Below are positions 33,744-53,307 of a DNA stretch of 64,000 nt, one piece after another. The notes below the pieces were generated by a model that did no database searches, had not been told where the DNA came from, and saw only the letters and a program-made list of their open reading frames with translations. Position numbers and translations under genes: made by a program. This DNA comes from Acetobacteraceae bacterium (GTDB lineage Bacteria > Pseudomonadota > Alphaproteobacteria > Acetobacterales > Acetobacteraceae): the NCBI GenBank assembly GCA_027482245.1, contig JAIXWG010000052.1, positions 103,086 through 167,085 of the forward strand. The letters run 5' to 3'. Every line of letters begins with the position of its first letter. The first letter of the stretch is position 1.

Positions 33744-34506
33744 GGCGCGCCAGCAGCTTTTCCAGCAGGTAATGGCGGAGCTCGAGGAAGCGCGGATGCT
33801 CCCGCGTCGCGATCGGGTCGCGTGGGCGGGGAAGGGCGACCTCGATCTCCTCCGCCACCGTGGTGGGACGGTTGGTCAGCACGATGATGCGGTCGGCGAG
33901 CTGGATCGCCTCCTCCACGTCATGCGTGACCAGCATGATAGTGAGGCGCCGGCGCGACCAGATGTCGAGCACGAGGGATTGCAGGTCGAGCCGCGTCAGC
34001 GCGTCCACCGCGCTGAAGGGTTCGTCCATCAGCAGCATGGCGGGCTCTGCCGCGAGCGCTCGGGCGATGGCGACGCGCTGCTGCATGCCGCCGGAGAGCT
34101 GCCAGGGGAAGTGGTCGCCGAAGCCATCCAGCCCGACCTGCCTCAGCGGCTCCGCCGCCGCGTCGCGCGCACGACGGCGGCCGAGGCGGTGTTCGGTCGC
34201 GAAGGCGACATTGTCCCTGACGCTGCGCCAGGGCAGCAGGGACCGGCTGTATTGCTGGAAGACATAGACGGCCTCCGGCGGCGGCGCGGTGACGGCGCGG
34301 CCGGCCAGGCGCACGCTTCCGCTGGTTGGCGCCAGAAGTCCTGCCGCCATCTGCAACAAGGTCGATTTGCCGCAGCCCGAGGGGCCCAGCACCGCGAGGA
34401 ACTCGCCCTCCCGCACGGAGAGCGAGACGCGGTCCATCACGCGCGCCGGAGGGCCGCCGCGCGTGGGGTACTCCTTCGTGACCTCATCCAGTTCCAGGAA
34501 CCGCAT
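33733..34506 (-). CDS. ABC transporter ATP-binding protein, SsuB/TauB type
   Basis: ABC ATPase of 257 residues: Walker A GPSGCGKST near residue 42, Q-loop VFQQYSRSLLPW, signature LSGGMQQRVAIARAL, Walker B MLLMDEPFSAVD and switch histidine VTHDVEEA. The Q-loop form is that of SsuB/NrtD-type importers. It energises the two permeases that follow. Confidence 0.93.
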   Translation of the reverse strand: MRFLELDEVTKEYPTRGGPPARVMDRVSLSVREGEFLAVLGPSGCGKSTLLQMAAGLLAPTSGSVRLAGRAVTAPPPEAVYVFQQYSRSLLPWRSVRDNVAFATEHRLGRRRARDAAAEPLRQVGLDGFGDHFPWQLSGGMQQRVAIARALAAEPAMLLMDEPFSAVDALTRLDLQSLVLDIWSRRRLTIMLVTHDVEEAIQLADRIIVLTNRPTTVAEEIEVALPRPRDPIATREHPRFLELRHYLLEKLLARHAG

Positions 34507-34548
34507 CGTGTCTTCCGATCAGAGGAATCCGTGCGGCGTTTTCCGCCC

Positions 34549-35973
34549 TCAGAAAAGTTCGAAGTATTCCCGCTGTTCCCATTCCGAGACCTCGGCCTCG
34601 AACCGGGCGATCTCCGCGCGCTTGAGGCGAAGATAGTAGTCGATGAAGGCGCTGCCGAAGGCGTCGCGCGCGACGGTGCTGGCCTCCAGCGCCGCCAGCG
34701 CTTCGCCCAGGTTGCGCGGCAGGGCGGCGGCCTTGGTCTCATAGGGCGTGTCGGCGGGCGGGCCGGGATCGGCCTGCGTCGCGATGCCATGCAGGCCGAA
34801 GGCGAGCTGGCTGGCCATGTAGAGATAGGGGTTGGCCGCAGGCTCGCCGACGCGGTTCTCGATCCGCGTCGCGCTGTCGCCCGGCGTGCCGAGGGCGCGA
34901 AGCATGACGCCGCGATTGTCGATGCCCCAGATGGCGCGGTCCGGCGCCAGGCTGTTCGGGCGATAGCGGCGATAGCCGTTGAGCGTCGGTGTCGCGAAGG
35001 CCGCGGCGGCGCGCGCCTCCGCCAGCAGCCCGCCGAGGAAATGCTTTGCGGTTGCTGAGAGCAATCCATCGCCCTCCGTCGCGAAGGCGTTGCGGCCGGT
35101 GGCACGGGATTTCAGGGACTGGTGCAGGTGCCAGCCGCTGCTCATCACGTTCGGGATGCGTGGGCGGCACATGAAGGTCGCGTGGTAGCCATGCCGCCGC
35201 GCCACCTGCTTCACCGCGGAGCGGAACAGGATCATCAAATCGGCACTCGCCAGCGCGTCCTGCGCGGCGAAGGTGAATTCCACTTGGCTCGGCCCGAACT
35301 CTACCTCCATGGAGCGCAGCGGCAGGCCCAGCGCCTGGATCTCGCGCCGCAGGATCTCCAGCGCGGGGTCCAGCTGGTCGTAGCGAAGCTCGGTCAGGTA
35401 GTTGTAGCCCTGCGTGAGCAGGGAGACGTCAGGCGGCGTGCCGGGCTGGCCGGAATCCTCCGGCGCCATTCGGGAGTTCGTCACACGGAACAGGTGGAAC
35501 TCGACCTCGAGCCCCGTAACGTAGTCGAAGCCCAGCGCCTCGGCCTTCGCGATCTGCTGCTGCAGCAGGTGGCGCGTCGAGAAGGGCACGACGCGGCCAT
35601 CGGGGTAGTAGGCCTCGCACTGCATCCAGCCGGTATGCGGCGCCCAGGGCAGGCGGCGGAAGCTGGCGGGGTCCGGCACCAGCAGCGCATCGGCGGCGCC
35701 TTCCAACGCGCGTTCGCCGAGGCCGCCGCCGGCGCTCCACACCGGGAAGACGGTGCGGTGCGACGTGTCCTTCAGCAGCAGCGTTGTCGTCATGGCGACG
35801 CCGGCTTCAAGCGCGCGTGCCACCTCGCTGGCCACGATCGTTTTGCCGCGGAGGATGCCGTGCTGGTCGGGCCAGGCGAGGCGCACGACCTCGATGCCAT
35901 CCTCCGCGATGCGATCCAGCACCTCGGCGCGCGCAGCGGCCGAATGCAGGCCGTGGGTCTCGCAAAAGCTCAT
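34549..35973 (-). CDS. Glutamine synthetase-like ligase
   Basis: Glutamine synthetase family protein of 474 residues, of the GlnA3/PuuA/gamma-glutamylamide synthetase type rather than housekeeping GlnA. Metal-binding GLEVEFHLF, the ATP-site histidines SSGWHLHQSL, the nucleotide motif NGYRRYRPNSLAPDR and the arginines of WGIDNRGVMLRA are all present. Such enzymes ligate glutamate to an amine with ATP; in aniline degradation a GS-like enzyme glutamylates the arylamine before a Rieske dioxygenase acts. The ATG at 35973 overlaps the Rieske gene stop (ATGA), so ligase and oxygenase are co-translated. An amine substrate is therefore a reasonable inference. Confidence 0.85.
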   Translation of the reverse strand: MSFCETHGLHSAAARAEVLDRIAEDGIEVVRLAWPDQHGILRGKTIVASEVARALEAGVAMTTTLLLKDTSHRTVFPVWSAGGGLGERALEGAADALLVPDPASFRRLPWAPHTGWMQCEAYYPDGRVVPFSTRHLLQQQIAKAEALGFDYVTGLEVEFHLFRVTNSRMAPEDSGQPGTPPDVSLLTQGYNYLTELRYDQLDPALEILRREIQALGLPLRSMEVEFGPSQVEFTFAAQDALASADLMILFRSAVKQVARRHGYHATFMCRPRIPNVMSSGWHLHQSLKSRATGRNAFATEGDGLLSATAKHFLGGLLAEARAAAAFATPTLNGYRRYRPNSLAPDRAIWGIDNRGVMLRALGTPGDSATRIENRVGEPAANPYLYMASQLAFGLHGIATQADPGPPADTPYETKAAALPRNLGEALAALEASTVARDAFGSAFIDYYLRLKRAEIARFEAEVSEWEQREYFELF

Positions 35974-37292
35974 TCGGCGGCGAGGGCAGGCGGGGCCCAG
36001 GGGGCGACGCCACGACGACGCTCGACGGCCTGGCGCCAATGGGTTTCCCAGGTTGCGGCGGGGGCCATGGTGTCGATGGTGCCGGGGCCCGTCAGGTCAG
36101 CCGTCGTCTCTTCCTGGAGCAGCGCGGGGCGCTTGCCTTCCTCCACCGCGGCCATGGCGCGCATCAGCAGGCGGCGGTTGGCGGCGATGGCCTTGTCGCT
36201 GCTGGCCAGCGTCTCCCGCGTGCGGTCCTGGATCGCGCCCTGCGATTCGACGGCCCATTGGTCGTGGACGTTGATGTCCTCGCCCATGCCCGTGTAGGTC
36301 CGGCTGGCCTGCTCATCGGGGTCGAAGCCGTAGTCGTTCTGGCGGCCCTTCTTCGGGAGGTAGTCGGGCAGCGCGTAGTTCTCCAGCCGCTGCGCGCGCA
36401 TGCGGGCGTGGTCCACGGGGCCGGCGAAGCTCGTGAAGATCGCGATCCAGTAGCAGCGCGTGTCATCGACCGGCATGTGCCACTGGGTGATGGTCATCTC
36501 CGCACTCATCGGGATGACGAAGGCCTGCGGGAAGAAGAGGTTGGTGACGCGCACATGCGTCGTCGCCTCATTGATCGACCGCAGCGCGGTGACGCGCAGG
36601 CCGTAGGGCGTGTTGTCCACCTCGATCCGCGGGCGCGGGAATTCCCGCAGCACATAGGTCATCGGCAGGTCGGAGCCGTCGCTGGTGGCGCGGAACTGCT
36701 TGCCGTAGCTGTCCTTCTCGTCGCCATCATCGAAGAAGCGATGCAGGAAGGATGCATGCGCCGGGTCGATGCCGACCTCCAGCGCCTGCAGCCAGTTGCA
36801 TTCGATCAGGCCCTTGAAGGCGAAGGTGTGCGTATCCGGCGCCGCGAAGCAGTCGAAGGCGGGGAAGGGCGGTGCGGCACCCTCGCCGAGATAGGCGAAG
36901 ACGATGCCGCTGCGGATTTCCACAGGGTAGCTGCGCTGTGTGATCCGCGTGCAGAGCGTGCTGCCCTCCGGCTCCGCCGGCGTCTCCAGGCACTTCCCCG
37001 TCACGTCGAAGAGCCAGCCATGGAAGGGGCAGCGCAGCCCGCCATCCTCCAGCCTGCCGAAGGCGAGGTCGGCGTTGCGGTGCGGGCAGTCCCGGTCGAG
37101 CAGGCCGATGCGGCCCTGCTCGTCCCGGAACAGCACGAAATCCTGGCCCAGCGCGCGCACGGGGCGGACGGGGCGCTTGCCCTCCAGCTCATCGACCAGC
37201 GCGATGGGCTGCCAGTAGTGGCGGAGGACCTTGCCGCCCGGCGTGCCGGGGCCGACGCGGGTCAGCCGTTCATTCTGCTCCGCACTGATCAC
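35970..37292 (-). CDS. Rieske non-heme iron oxygenase, single-subunit phthalate 4,5-dioxygenase-like
   Basis: Oxygenase component of 440 residues. The Rieske cluster ligands are C69, H71, C88 and H91 (CPHRNADLAFGR and CPFHGWLF). The mononuclear iron site is GIDPAHASFLH, giving bridging D176 and ligands H179 and H184. No beta subunit or reductase is adjacent, as in phthalate 4,5-dioxygenase or vanillate demethylase-like alpha-only enzymes; the reductase must be encoded elsewhere. The start is a GTG at 37292 with AGGAG nine bases upstream; the frame extends far upstream, but that part is antisense to the IclR gene. First gene of a run with a GS-like ligase and an importer, divergent from IclR. 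Confidence 0.9.
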   Translation of the reverse strand: MISAEQNERLTRVGPGTPGGKVLRHYWQPIALVDELEGKRPVRPVRALGQDFVLFRDEQGRIGLLDRDCPHRNADLAFGRLEDGGLRCPFHGWLFDVTGKCLETPAEPEGSTLCTRITQRSYPVEIRSGIVFAYLGEGAAPPFPAFDCFAAPDTHTFAFKGLIECNWLQALEVGIDPAHASFLHRFFDDGDEKDSYGKQFRATSDGSDLPMTYVLREFPRPRIEVDNTPYGLRVTALRSINEATTHVRVTNLFFPQAFVIPMSAEMTITQWHMPVDDTRCYWIAIFTSFAGPVDHARMRAQRLENYALPDYLPKKGRQNDYGFDPDEQASRTYTGMGEDINVHDQWAVESQGAIQDRTRETLASSDKAIAANRRLLMRAMAAVEEGKRPALLQEETTADLTGPGTIDTMAPAATWETHWRQAVERRRGVAPWAPPALAAE

Positions 37293-37313
37293 AGGCTTCG
37301 CTCCTGGACAGGT

Positions 37314-37352
37314 GTTCACTGACCGAACGCTTGTGCGATGATACGAGCAAGC
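37314..37352. promoter_or_regulatory. Divergent promoter region with inverted repeats (possible IclR operator)
   Basis: Two inverted repeats lie side by side in the 93-base gap between the Rieske and IclR genes: GTTC-N7-GAAC (37314-37328) and GCTTG-N14-CAAGC (37329-37352). Their location suits an IclR-type operator controlling both transcripts; binding is inferred only from position. Confidence 0.35.
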
Positions 37353-37385
37353 CGCAAGCGGCGGCAAGACAGTGTTGGAGGGTCC

Positions 37386-38180
37386 ATGCCCCGGATCGGG
37401 GAGGAACATGCGGCGCGGCGGCGCGAAGCCGGCCATGGCGCCGACTTCCTGGAGGCGCTGGCGCGGGGCCTCGCGGTGCTGCAGGCCTTCGGGCCGGAGC
37501 GGCGGCAGATGACGCTGGCAGAGGCCGCGCGCGCGGTGGACCTGCCCCGCGCCACGGTGCGCCGCGCGCTGCACACGCTGGTCGTGCTGGGCCATGTGGA
37601 GACGGATGGGCGCCTGTTCCGCCTGACGCCGCAGGTGCTGCGCCTCGCGGCCGGTTATCTCGGCGCCAGCGGTGTGGCGACCGTGTTGCAGCCGCTGTGC
37701 GAGCGCCTGGCGGCGGAGGCCGGCGGGCCATGTTCGGCGGCGGTGCTGGACGGGGCGGAGATCGTCTTCGTGGCCTACGGGCGGCCGCGGCTGATGCTGA
37801 ACGTCTCCACCATGGTCGGTAGCCGCCTGCCCGCCTTCTGCACGGCACTCGGCCGCGTGCTGCTGGCCGGCCTGCCGGCGGAGGCGCGCGAGGCCGCGCT
37901 GGCCGCGCCCTTCGCCGTGACGCCGCGGACCGAGACCGACCCGGCACGGCTGCGGGCGATGGTGGCCGCGGCGGAGGCGCAGGGCCATGCGCTGGTGGAG
38001 CAGGAGGCGGAATGGGGTTTCAGGTCCCTCGCCGTGCCGCTACCGCGGCAGGATGGGCGCGTCGTCGCGGCGCTCAATATCGGCATGCACACGGAAGGTG
38101 GCAGCGCGGAGGATTTCGTTGCCGCCTGGCTGCCGCGCTTGCAGGCGGAGGCGGCGGCGGCTTCGGCCCTGCTGTTGTAG
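37386..38180 (+). CDS. IclR-family transcriptional regulator (PcaR/PobR-like)
   Basis: IclR protein of 264 residues. The winged helix spans FLEALARGLAVLQAFGPERR to LPRATVRRALHTLVVLG, and the effector domain contains PAFCTALGRVLLAGLP and SLAVPLPRQDGRVVAALNIG, which resembles PcaR/PobR regulators of aromatic catabolism. The ATG at 37386 is preferred over an upstream frame start by 16 codons. It is divergent from the Rieske/GS/ABC operon and most likely regulates it. It ends seven bases before the convergent P450 stop. Confidence 0.87.
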   Translation: MPRIGEEHAARRREAGHGADFLEALARGLAVLQAFGPERRQMTLAEAARAVDLPRATVRRALHTLVVLGHVETDGRLFRLTPQVLRLAAGYLGASGVATVLQPLCERLAAEAGGPCSAAVLDGAEIVFVAYGRPRLMLNVSTMVGSRLPAFCTALGRVLLAGLPAEAREAALAAPFAVTPRTETDPARLRAMVAAAEAQGHALVEQEAEWGFRSLAVPLPRQDGRVVAALNIGMHTEGGSAEDFVAAWLPRLQAEAAAASALLL

Positions 38181-38186
38181 GGCGCG

Positions 38187-39413
38187 CTAACCGCAATCCA
38201 TGATGAGGCGCGTGAGGCCGCGGACCAGGATGCTTTCCTGCCGCTGCGCCGCGATGATCTCGATCCGCGGGAAGCGCTTCGCGATGGTGGCGAAGACCAT
38301 CTCCGCCTCGATGTTGGCCAGGCTGGACCCCGCGCAGGTATGGATGCCGGCGCCGAAGGCCAGGTGCCGCGTTTCCTGCCGGTTGAGGTCGAGGCGATCG
38401 GGATCGGCGAAGACCTCCGGGTCTCGGTTCGCGGAGCCGAGGCCGAAGCCGACGGTCTGGCCCTTGCGGATGGAGACGCCGAGGAACTCGACATCCTCCA
38501 GCGCATGCCGGAAGGCGATCTGCTGCGGGCTGTCGTAGCGCAGCAACTCGCTGACCACGAGGCGCCCCTGCGTCTCCCCGGCGCGCAGCCGCGCATATTC
38601 GGCGGGGTTCTGGGCGAGGGCGAAGAGCCCGTTGCCGATCAGCAGCGACGACGCTTCATGCCCCGCAAACAGGAACAGGACGCAGGAGGCGAGCAGTTCC
38701 TCCTCCGTCAGGAAGCTGCCGGCGTCATGCGCCGCGATCAGCAGGCCCAGGAAATCATCCTTCGGCTTCGCGCGGCGTTCGCGCACCAGCGCGCCGAAAT
38801 AGGCGACGAGCTCCGCGGCACGCCGGCTGCCGGCCGCGATGCGCTCCGGCGTGCGCACCAGGTCGAGGGAGAGCGTGATCTCCCGCACCCAGCCGCGCAC
38901 CAGCGGATGGTCTTCCTCCGGCACGCCCATCAGGTCGGAGACGATGTCGATCGAGAGCGGGGAGGAGAAGTCGGAGATGATGTCGAAGGGGCCGTAATCC
39001 GGCACCTGCGCGAAGGCGGCGTCGATCAGCGCCTCGATCCGCGGGCGCATGGCATTGACCTGGCGCAGCGCGAAGACGGGCGCGGCGATGCGGCGCAGCC
39101 GCGCATGCTCCGGCGGGTCCTTGAACAGCATCCATTGCGCGATCATGCCGTAGAGCGGGCGATGCGCCTCCGGGATCGGCACGAAGGCCTCCGGCGGCAG
39201 GACCTTCGCGACCTCCCGCCCGAAGCGGTCATCCTTCAGGCCGGCATTGACGTCGGCATAGCGGCTGACGAACCAGAAGCCAGCATAGCCCTGCGCCGGC
39301 GTCGTCGCCCAGCCGATCGGGTGGTCGCGCCGCAGCCGGTCGTAGGTGGGGTAGGGATCCTCGACGAAATCGGGATCGAGCGGGCGGAACACCGTCCGCC
39401 GCAGGCCGGACAT
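38187..39413 (-). CDS. Cytochrome P450 with alanine in place of the I-helix threonine
   Basis: Bacterial class I P450 of 408 residues. The heme-binding loop FGAGIHTCAG places the thiolate at C360, and ExxR is at E289-R292. The I-helix motif reads AGHEAS at residues 250-255, so the usual acid-alcohol threonine is A254. The same AGxEAS pattern occurs in 6-deoxyerythronolide hydroxylase (EryF), where a substrate hydroxyl replaces the threonine in proton delivery. The start shares one base with the stop of the P450-ACP gene, making it the distal gene of the megasynthase operon and a likely tailoring hydroxylase of the product. No ferredoxin gene is nearby. Confidence 0.9.
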   Translation of the reverse strand: MSGLRRTVFRPLDPDFVEDPYPTYDRLRRDHPIGWATTPAQGYAGFWFVSRYADVNAGLKDDRFGREVAKVLPPEAFVPIPEAHRPLYGMIAQWMLFKDPPEHARLRRIAAPVFALRQVNAMRPRIEALIDAAFAQVPDYGPFDIISDFSSPLSIDIVSDLMGVPEEDHPLVRGWVREITLSLDLVRTPERIAAGSRRAAELVAYFGALVRERRAKPKDDFLGLLIAAHDAGSFLTEEELLASCVLFLFAGHEASSLLIGNGLFALAQNPAEYARLRAGETQGRLVVSELLRYDSPQQIAFRHALEDVEFLGVSIRKGQTVGFGLGSANRDPEVFADPDRLDLNRQETRHLAFGAGIHTCAGSSLANIEAEMVFATIAKRFPRIEIIAAQRQESILVRGLTRLIMDCG

Positions 39414-40848
39414 CAGGCGCTCGCCTGCGACTGCGTCGTCTTGATCAGCGCCGCCAGCTCACCGACATCCTTGACGCGATAGGCGGCGAGGCGCGGGAGC
39501 TTCACGCCGAAGCGCTTCTCCACCGCCGCCAGGATGCGCATATGGCCGAGCGAATCCCATTCCGGCGTGGTCCTGGAATTGGTGCTGGCGGTGATGTCGG
39601 CTTCCTCGATCTCCAGCGTCTCCGCCACCAGCGCGCGCAGCGCGGCAAGGACATCCTCCACCATGACGGGCCTCATTCGTTTCCTGAGCAGCAGCGGGAG
39701 CGTGTTCCAGCCGAGATTGCCCGCGGCATAGCCGACGATGGGCTGCGGCTTGCGCGCGGGATCGAGCGCGATGCCGTCGAGGCGCGAGAGCAGCGCCTCG
39801 AAGGCGATGCGGGCTTCGAGCCGCGCGAGCGGGCCGCCAGGGCAGGTGTGGATGCCGGTGCCGAAGCCAAGATGGCCGCGATTGTCGCGAGCCAGGTCGA
39901 GCGTGTCGGGATCCGGCCAGCGCGCCTCGTCGCGATTGGCGGCGCCGGGGAAGAGCATGAGCATGGCACCTTCCGGCAGCGCCGTGCCGCCCAGCGTGAC
40001 AGGGCGCGTCGTGCGGCGCGCGATGCGCTGGAGCGGCGGCAGGAGGCGCGCCAGCTCCTCCACGAAGCGGGGGATGAGGTCGGGTTCGGCCCGAAGCCGG
40101 GCGAAGAGCGCGGCGTCTTGCGCCAGCCAGTGCAGGCCGCTCGCGATCAGGTTCGCCGTCGTCTCATGCCCGCCGATCAGTAGCAGGGCGCAGAGGTTGC
40201 GGAGTTCCGTGCGCGTCAGCGTGCCGCGGCGTTCCTCCTGCACCAGCGTGCCGAGGATGTCGTCGCGGGGGCGCGCCAGGTGATCCTCGATGGCGGTGTC
40301 GAGGATGCGAATCAGCGCATCCAGGCCGGTGCGCGCTTCCGCCAGCAACTCGGGCGGGCCCATGCCGGTGGCGGCGAAGCCGGCGAGCAGGGCGTCCCGC
40401 GCATAGCGATTCATCGCATCGCGCTGGTCGAGCGGCACGCCCAGCATCTCGCAGATCACCGTGACCGAGAGCGGGTTGGCGAAGCCCTCCACCATCTCCG
40501 CGCGCTCGGGCAGCGCTTCCGCCAGCTGCTCCGCGATGGCGGCGATGCGGGGCGCCAGGTGCTGGATGGCACGGGGCGTGAAGGCCTTGTTGACCGTGCC
40601 GCGCAGCCGCGTGTGGTCCGGGGCGTCCTTCATCACCATGGACATGATGGGCACGTCCATGCCGAGGTCGGAGGCGTAGGTCGCGGCATCCCGCAGCACC
40701 GCCTCCACATCCGCGTGCCGCGTCACCAGCCACATCGGCGGGCGGTCCAGGCGATGCACGGGGGCGTGCTGGCGCAGCGCCGCATAGGCCGCGTGCGGAT
40801 CGGCCTGGATCGCGGGATCCAGCAGGTCGAAGCGGATCGGGCAGCTGC

Positions 40849-40852
<4 letters not shown>
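39413..40852 (-). CDS. Cytochrome P450 fused to a C-terminal acyl carrier protein
   Basis: Protein of 479 residues joining two domains. Residues 1-395 are a P450: I-helix GGHETT with T231, ExxR at E266-R269, and heme loop FGTGIHTCPG with C337. Residues about 397-472 form a carrier domain with the phosphopantetheine serine S434 in EWDSLGHMRI. The carrier resembles the small stand-alone ACP at 53062 (both EWDSL) more than the tandem ACPs of the megasynthase (LDSLMAVEIR). The ATG at 40852 overlaps the megasynthase stop (ATGA). The fusion suggests that oxidation happens on a substrate held as a thioester on its own carrier, as amino acid-PCP hydroxylating P450s do in trans; the substrate is unknown. 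Confidence 0.9.
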
Positions 40853-51897
<11,045 letters not shown>

Positions 51898-51916
51898 CAG
51901 GCGCGCTCCCTTCCCA

Positions 51917-53065
51917 TCAGTCGCAGGCGCGCAGCAGCGCGTCCGCCAGCGCCCGCAGCGGCATGGCGATGTCGTCTTCCGGCGAGCAGCCGAGCAGCTG
52001 CAGCTGCCCGCGCCACAGCGTCGGGATCACGACGCCGCCGCCCGCGCGCGCGGCACTCAGCACCAGCTGCAGCGCGTAGCCATCCTCCCCGGCCGCGCGC
52101 CAGGTGGGGGCGCCGGTGATGGTGAGGCCGGAGCGGCGCCAGGCGGGCGGCGTGCCCGGGCGTTGCAGCAGGCGCGGCAGGATCAGCAGGCTGTCCCCGG
52201 CCTCGCCACCCTCGATCCGGTCGAAGACGACGGCGCGGTTGTCTCGCGCCGCTTCCCAGAAATCCCCGGGCGCGAGGTCCGCATAGACATGGCTGATCGC
52301 CATGCCGGGGCCGGGCGGCAGGCCCGGGCGGATGAAGCGGCTGAGATCGACGGAGAAGGCGCAGGCCTCGATCCCCGCGGCATCGCGCAGCGCGATGGCG
52401 AGCGCGCTGTTGAGGCTCGCCCCCTCCGCCTCGCAGCGTTCCAGGATGCGCGCCGTCTCGGCTTCGTCGTAGCGATGCAGCGTGAGGCGCGTGCGTGACG
52501 CCGGCGGCAGGATGGCGGTGAGGCGCTGCAGGCCGAGCGCTTCCCACCGCGCGCCGGCACGGTCCGACCACCAGCCCTCGATCAGCGCGCCGGCTTCCTC
52601 GTCGGCGAAGACGCGGTCGGGCAGCAATTCCTCGCAGGCCGGCGCCAGGTCGCCGACGGGCGTGCTCTCCGCGAAGGCGCGGCCGATGGCGAGCGCGGTG
52701 CGGTAATCCGTCAGCGCGTGGCTGACGGCCAGCAGCAGCGTCTGCCCGCCGGGATGGTCCGCCACCACCGCCTGCCAGGGCGGGTTGTCATCGGTGCCGA
52801 TGCGGGCATCGAGAAGATCCTCCGCGACGCCGACCCAATCGGCCTCCGCGGCCAGGGTGATGCGGGCCATGACGCCCGGCCGCGTCGCCGCCGTCCAGCG
52901 CGGCCGCGCGCGGCGGCCGAGGCGCGCGACGGGCAGGTCGAAGGCCGGCGGCGGCGCGGCCGGGAAGCCGCCCGCCTCCCGCTGCAGCACGACGACGCTG
53001 TTGGTCGGCGCCACCTGGTCAAGCAGCCAGAACTTCGCCTCGTTCGGGCTGAGCAGGCGCATCAT
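51917..53065 (-). CDS. Condensation-domain-like acyltransferase (PapA-type)
   Basis: Stand-alone protein of 382 residues with the fold signature of the condensation/PapA acyltransferase superfamily. The active-site motif reads SHALTDYRT, giving H116 and D120 of HxxxD, though the usual second His and following Gly are changed. A DFGWG-like structural motif is not recognisable. Two ATGs are adjacent; the first (53065) overlaps the ACP stop. It sits between a discrete ACP and the megasynthase, so it may transfer an acyl group carried by that ACP onto the product or another carrier. That role is inferred. Confidence 0.65.
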   Translation of the reverse strand: MMRLLSPNEAKFWLLDQVAPTNSVVVLQREAGGFPAAPPPAFDLPVARLGRRARPRWTAATRPGVMARITLAAEADWVGVAEDLLDARIGTDDNPPWQAVVADHPGGQTLLLAVSHALTDYRTALAIGRAFAESTPVGDLAPACEELLPDRVFADEEAGALIEGWWSDRAGARWEALGLQRLTAILPPASRTRLTLHRYDEAETARILERCEAEGASLNSALAIALRDAAGIEACAFSVDLSRFIRPGLPPGPGMAISHVYADLAPGDFWEAARDNRAVVFDRIEGGEAGDSLLILPRLLQRPGTPPAWRRSGLTITGAPTWRAAGEDGYALQLVLSAARAGGGVVIPTLWRGQLQLLGCSPEDDIAMPLRALADALLRACD

Positions 53066-53307
53066 GCCGCGCGCGCGGCCAGCAGGTCCGCCATGGCGCC
53101 GACATTCTCGAGCTTGCCGACCTCGGCCGGGTTGAGCCGCACCTTGAACTCGCGCTCCACCGCCAGCACGAGGACGATGTGCTGCAGGCTGTCCCATTCG
53201 TCGATGTCGTCGGCGGTCGTGCTGTCCTGGATCGTGAGGCCGTCATCCTCGAAGACCTCGCGGAAGACGGTGGTGAGGCGATCGAGGATCGCCACGCGGT
53301 CAGGCAT
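53062..53307 (-). CDS. Discrete acyl carrier protein paired with the FkbH-like protein
   Basis: Carrier protein of 81 residues with the phosphopantetheine serine in DEWDSLQHIVLVLAVEREF. Its start (ATG 53307) lies within the last eight bases of the FkbH-like gene, and its stop overlaps the next start, so the three are co-translated. FkbH-type enzymes load a glyceryl group from 1,3-bisphosphoglycerate onto exactly this kind of ACP, which makes it the probable glyceryl-ACP. The frame extends 22 codons upstream without carrier-like features. Confidence 0.88.
   Translation of the reverse strand: MPDRVAILDRLTTVFREVFEDDGLTIQDSTTADDIDEWDSLQHIVLVLAVEREFKVRLNPAEVGKLENVGAMADLLAARAA

Noticed and set aside
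32233..35058. A 941-codon plus-strand frame opposite the ABC transporter and GS-like genes
   Set aside because: It is low-complexity shadow translation crossing four well-supported minus-strand genes.
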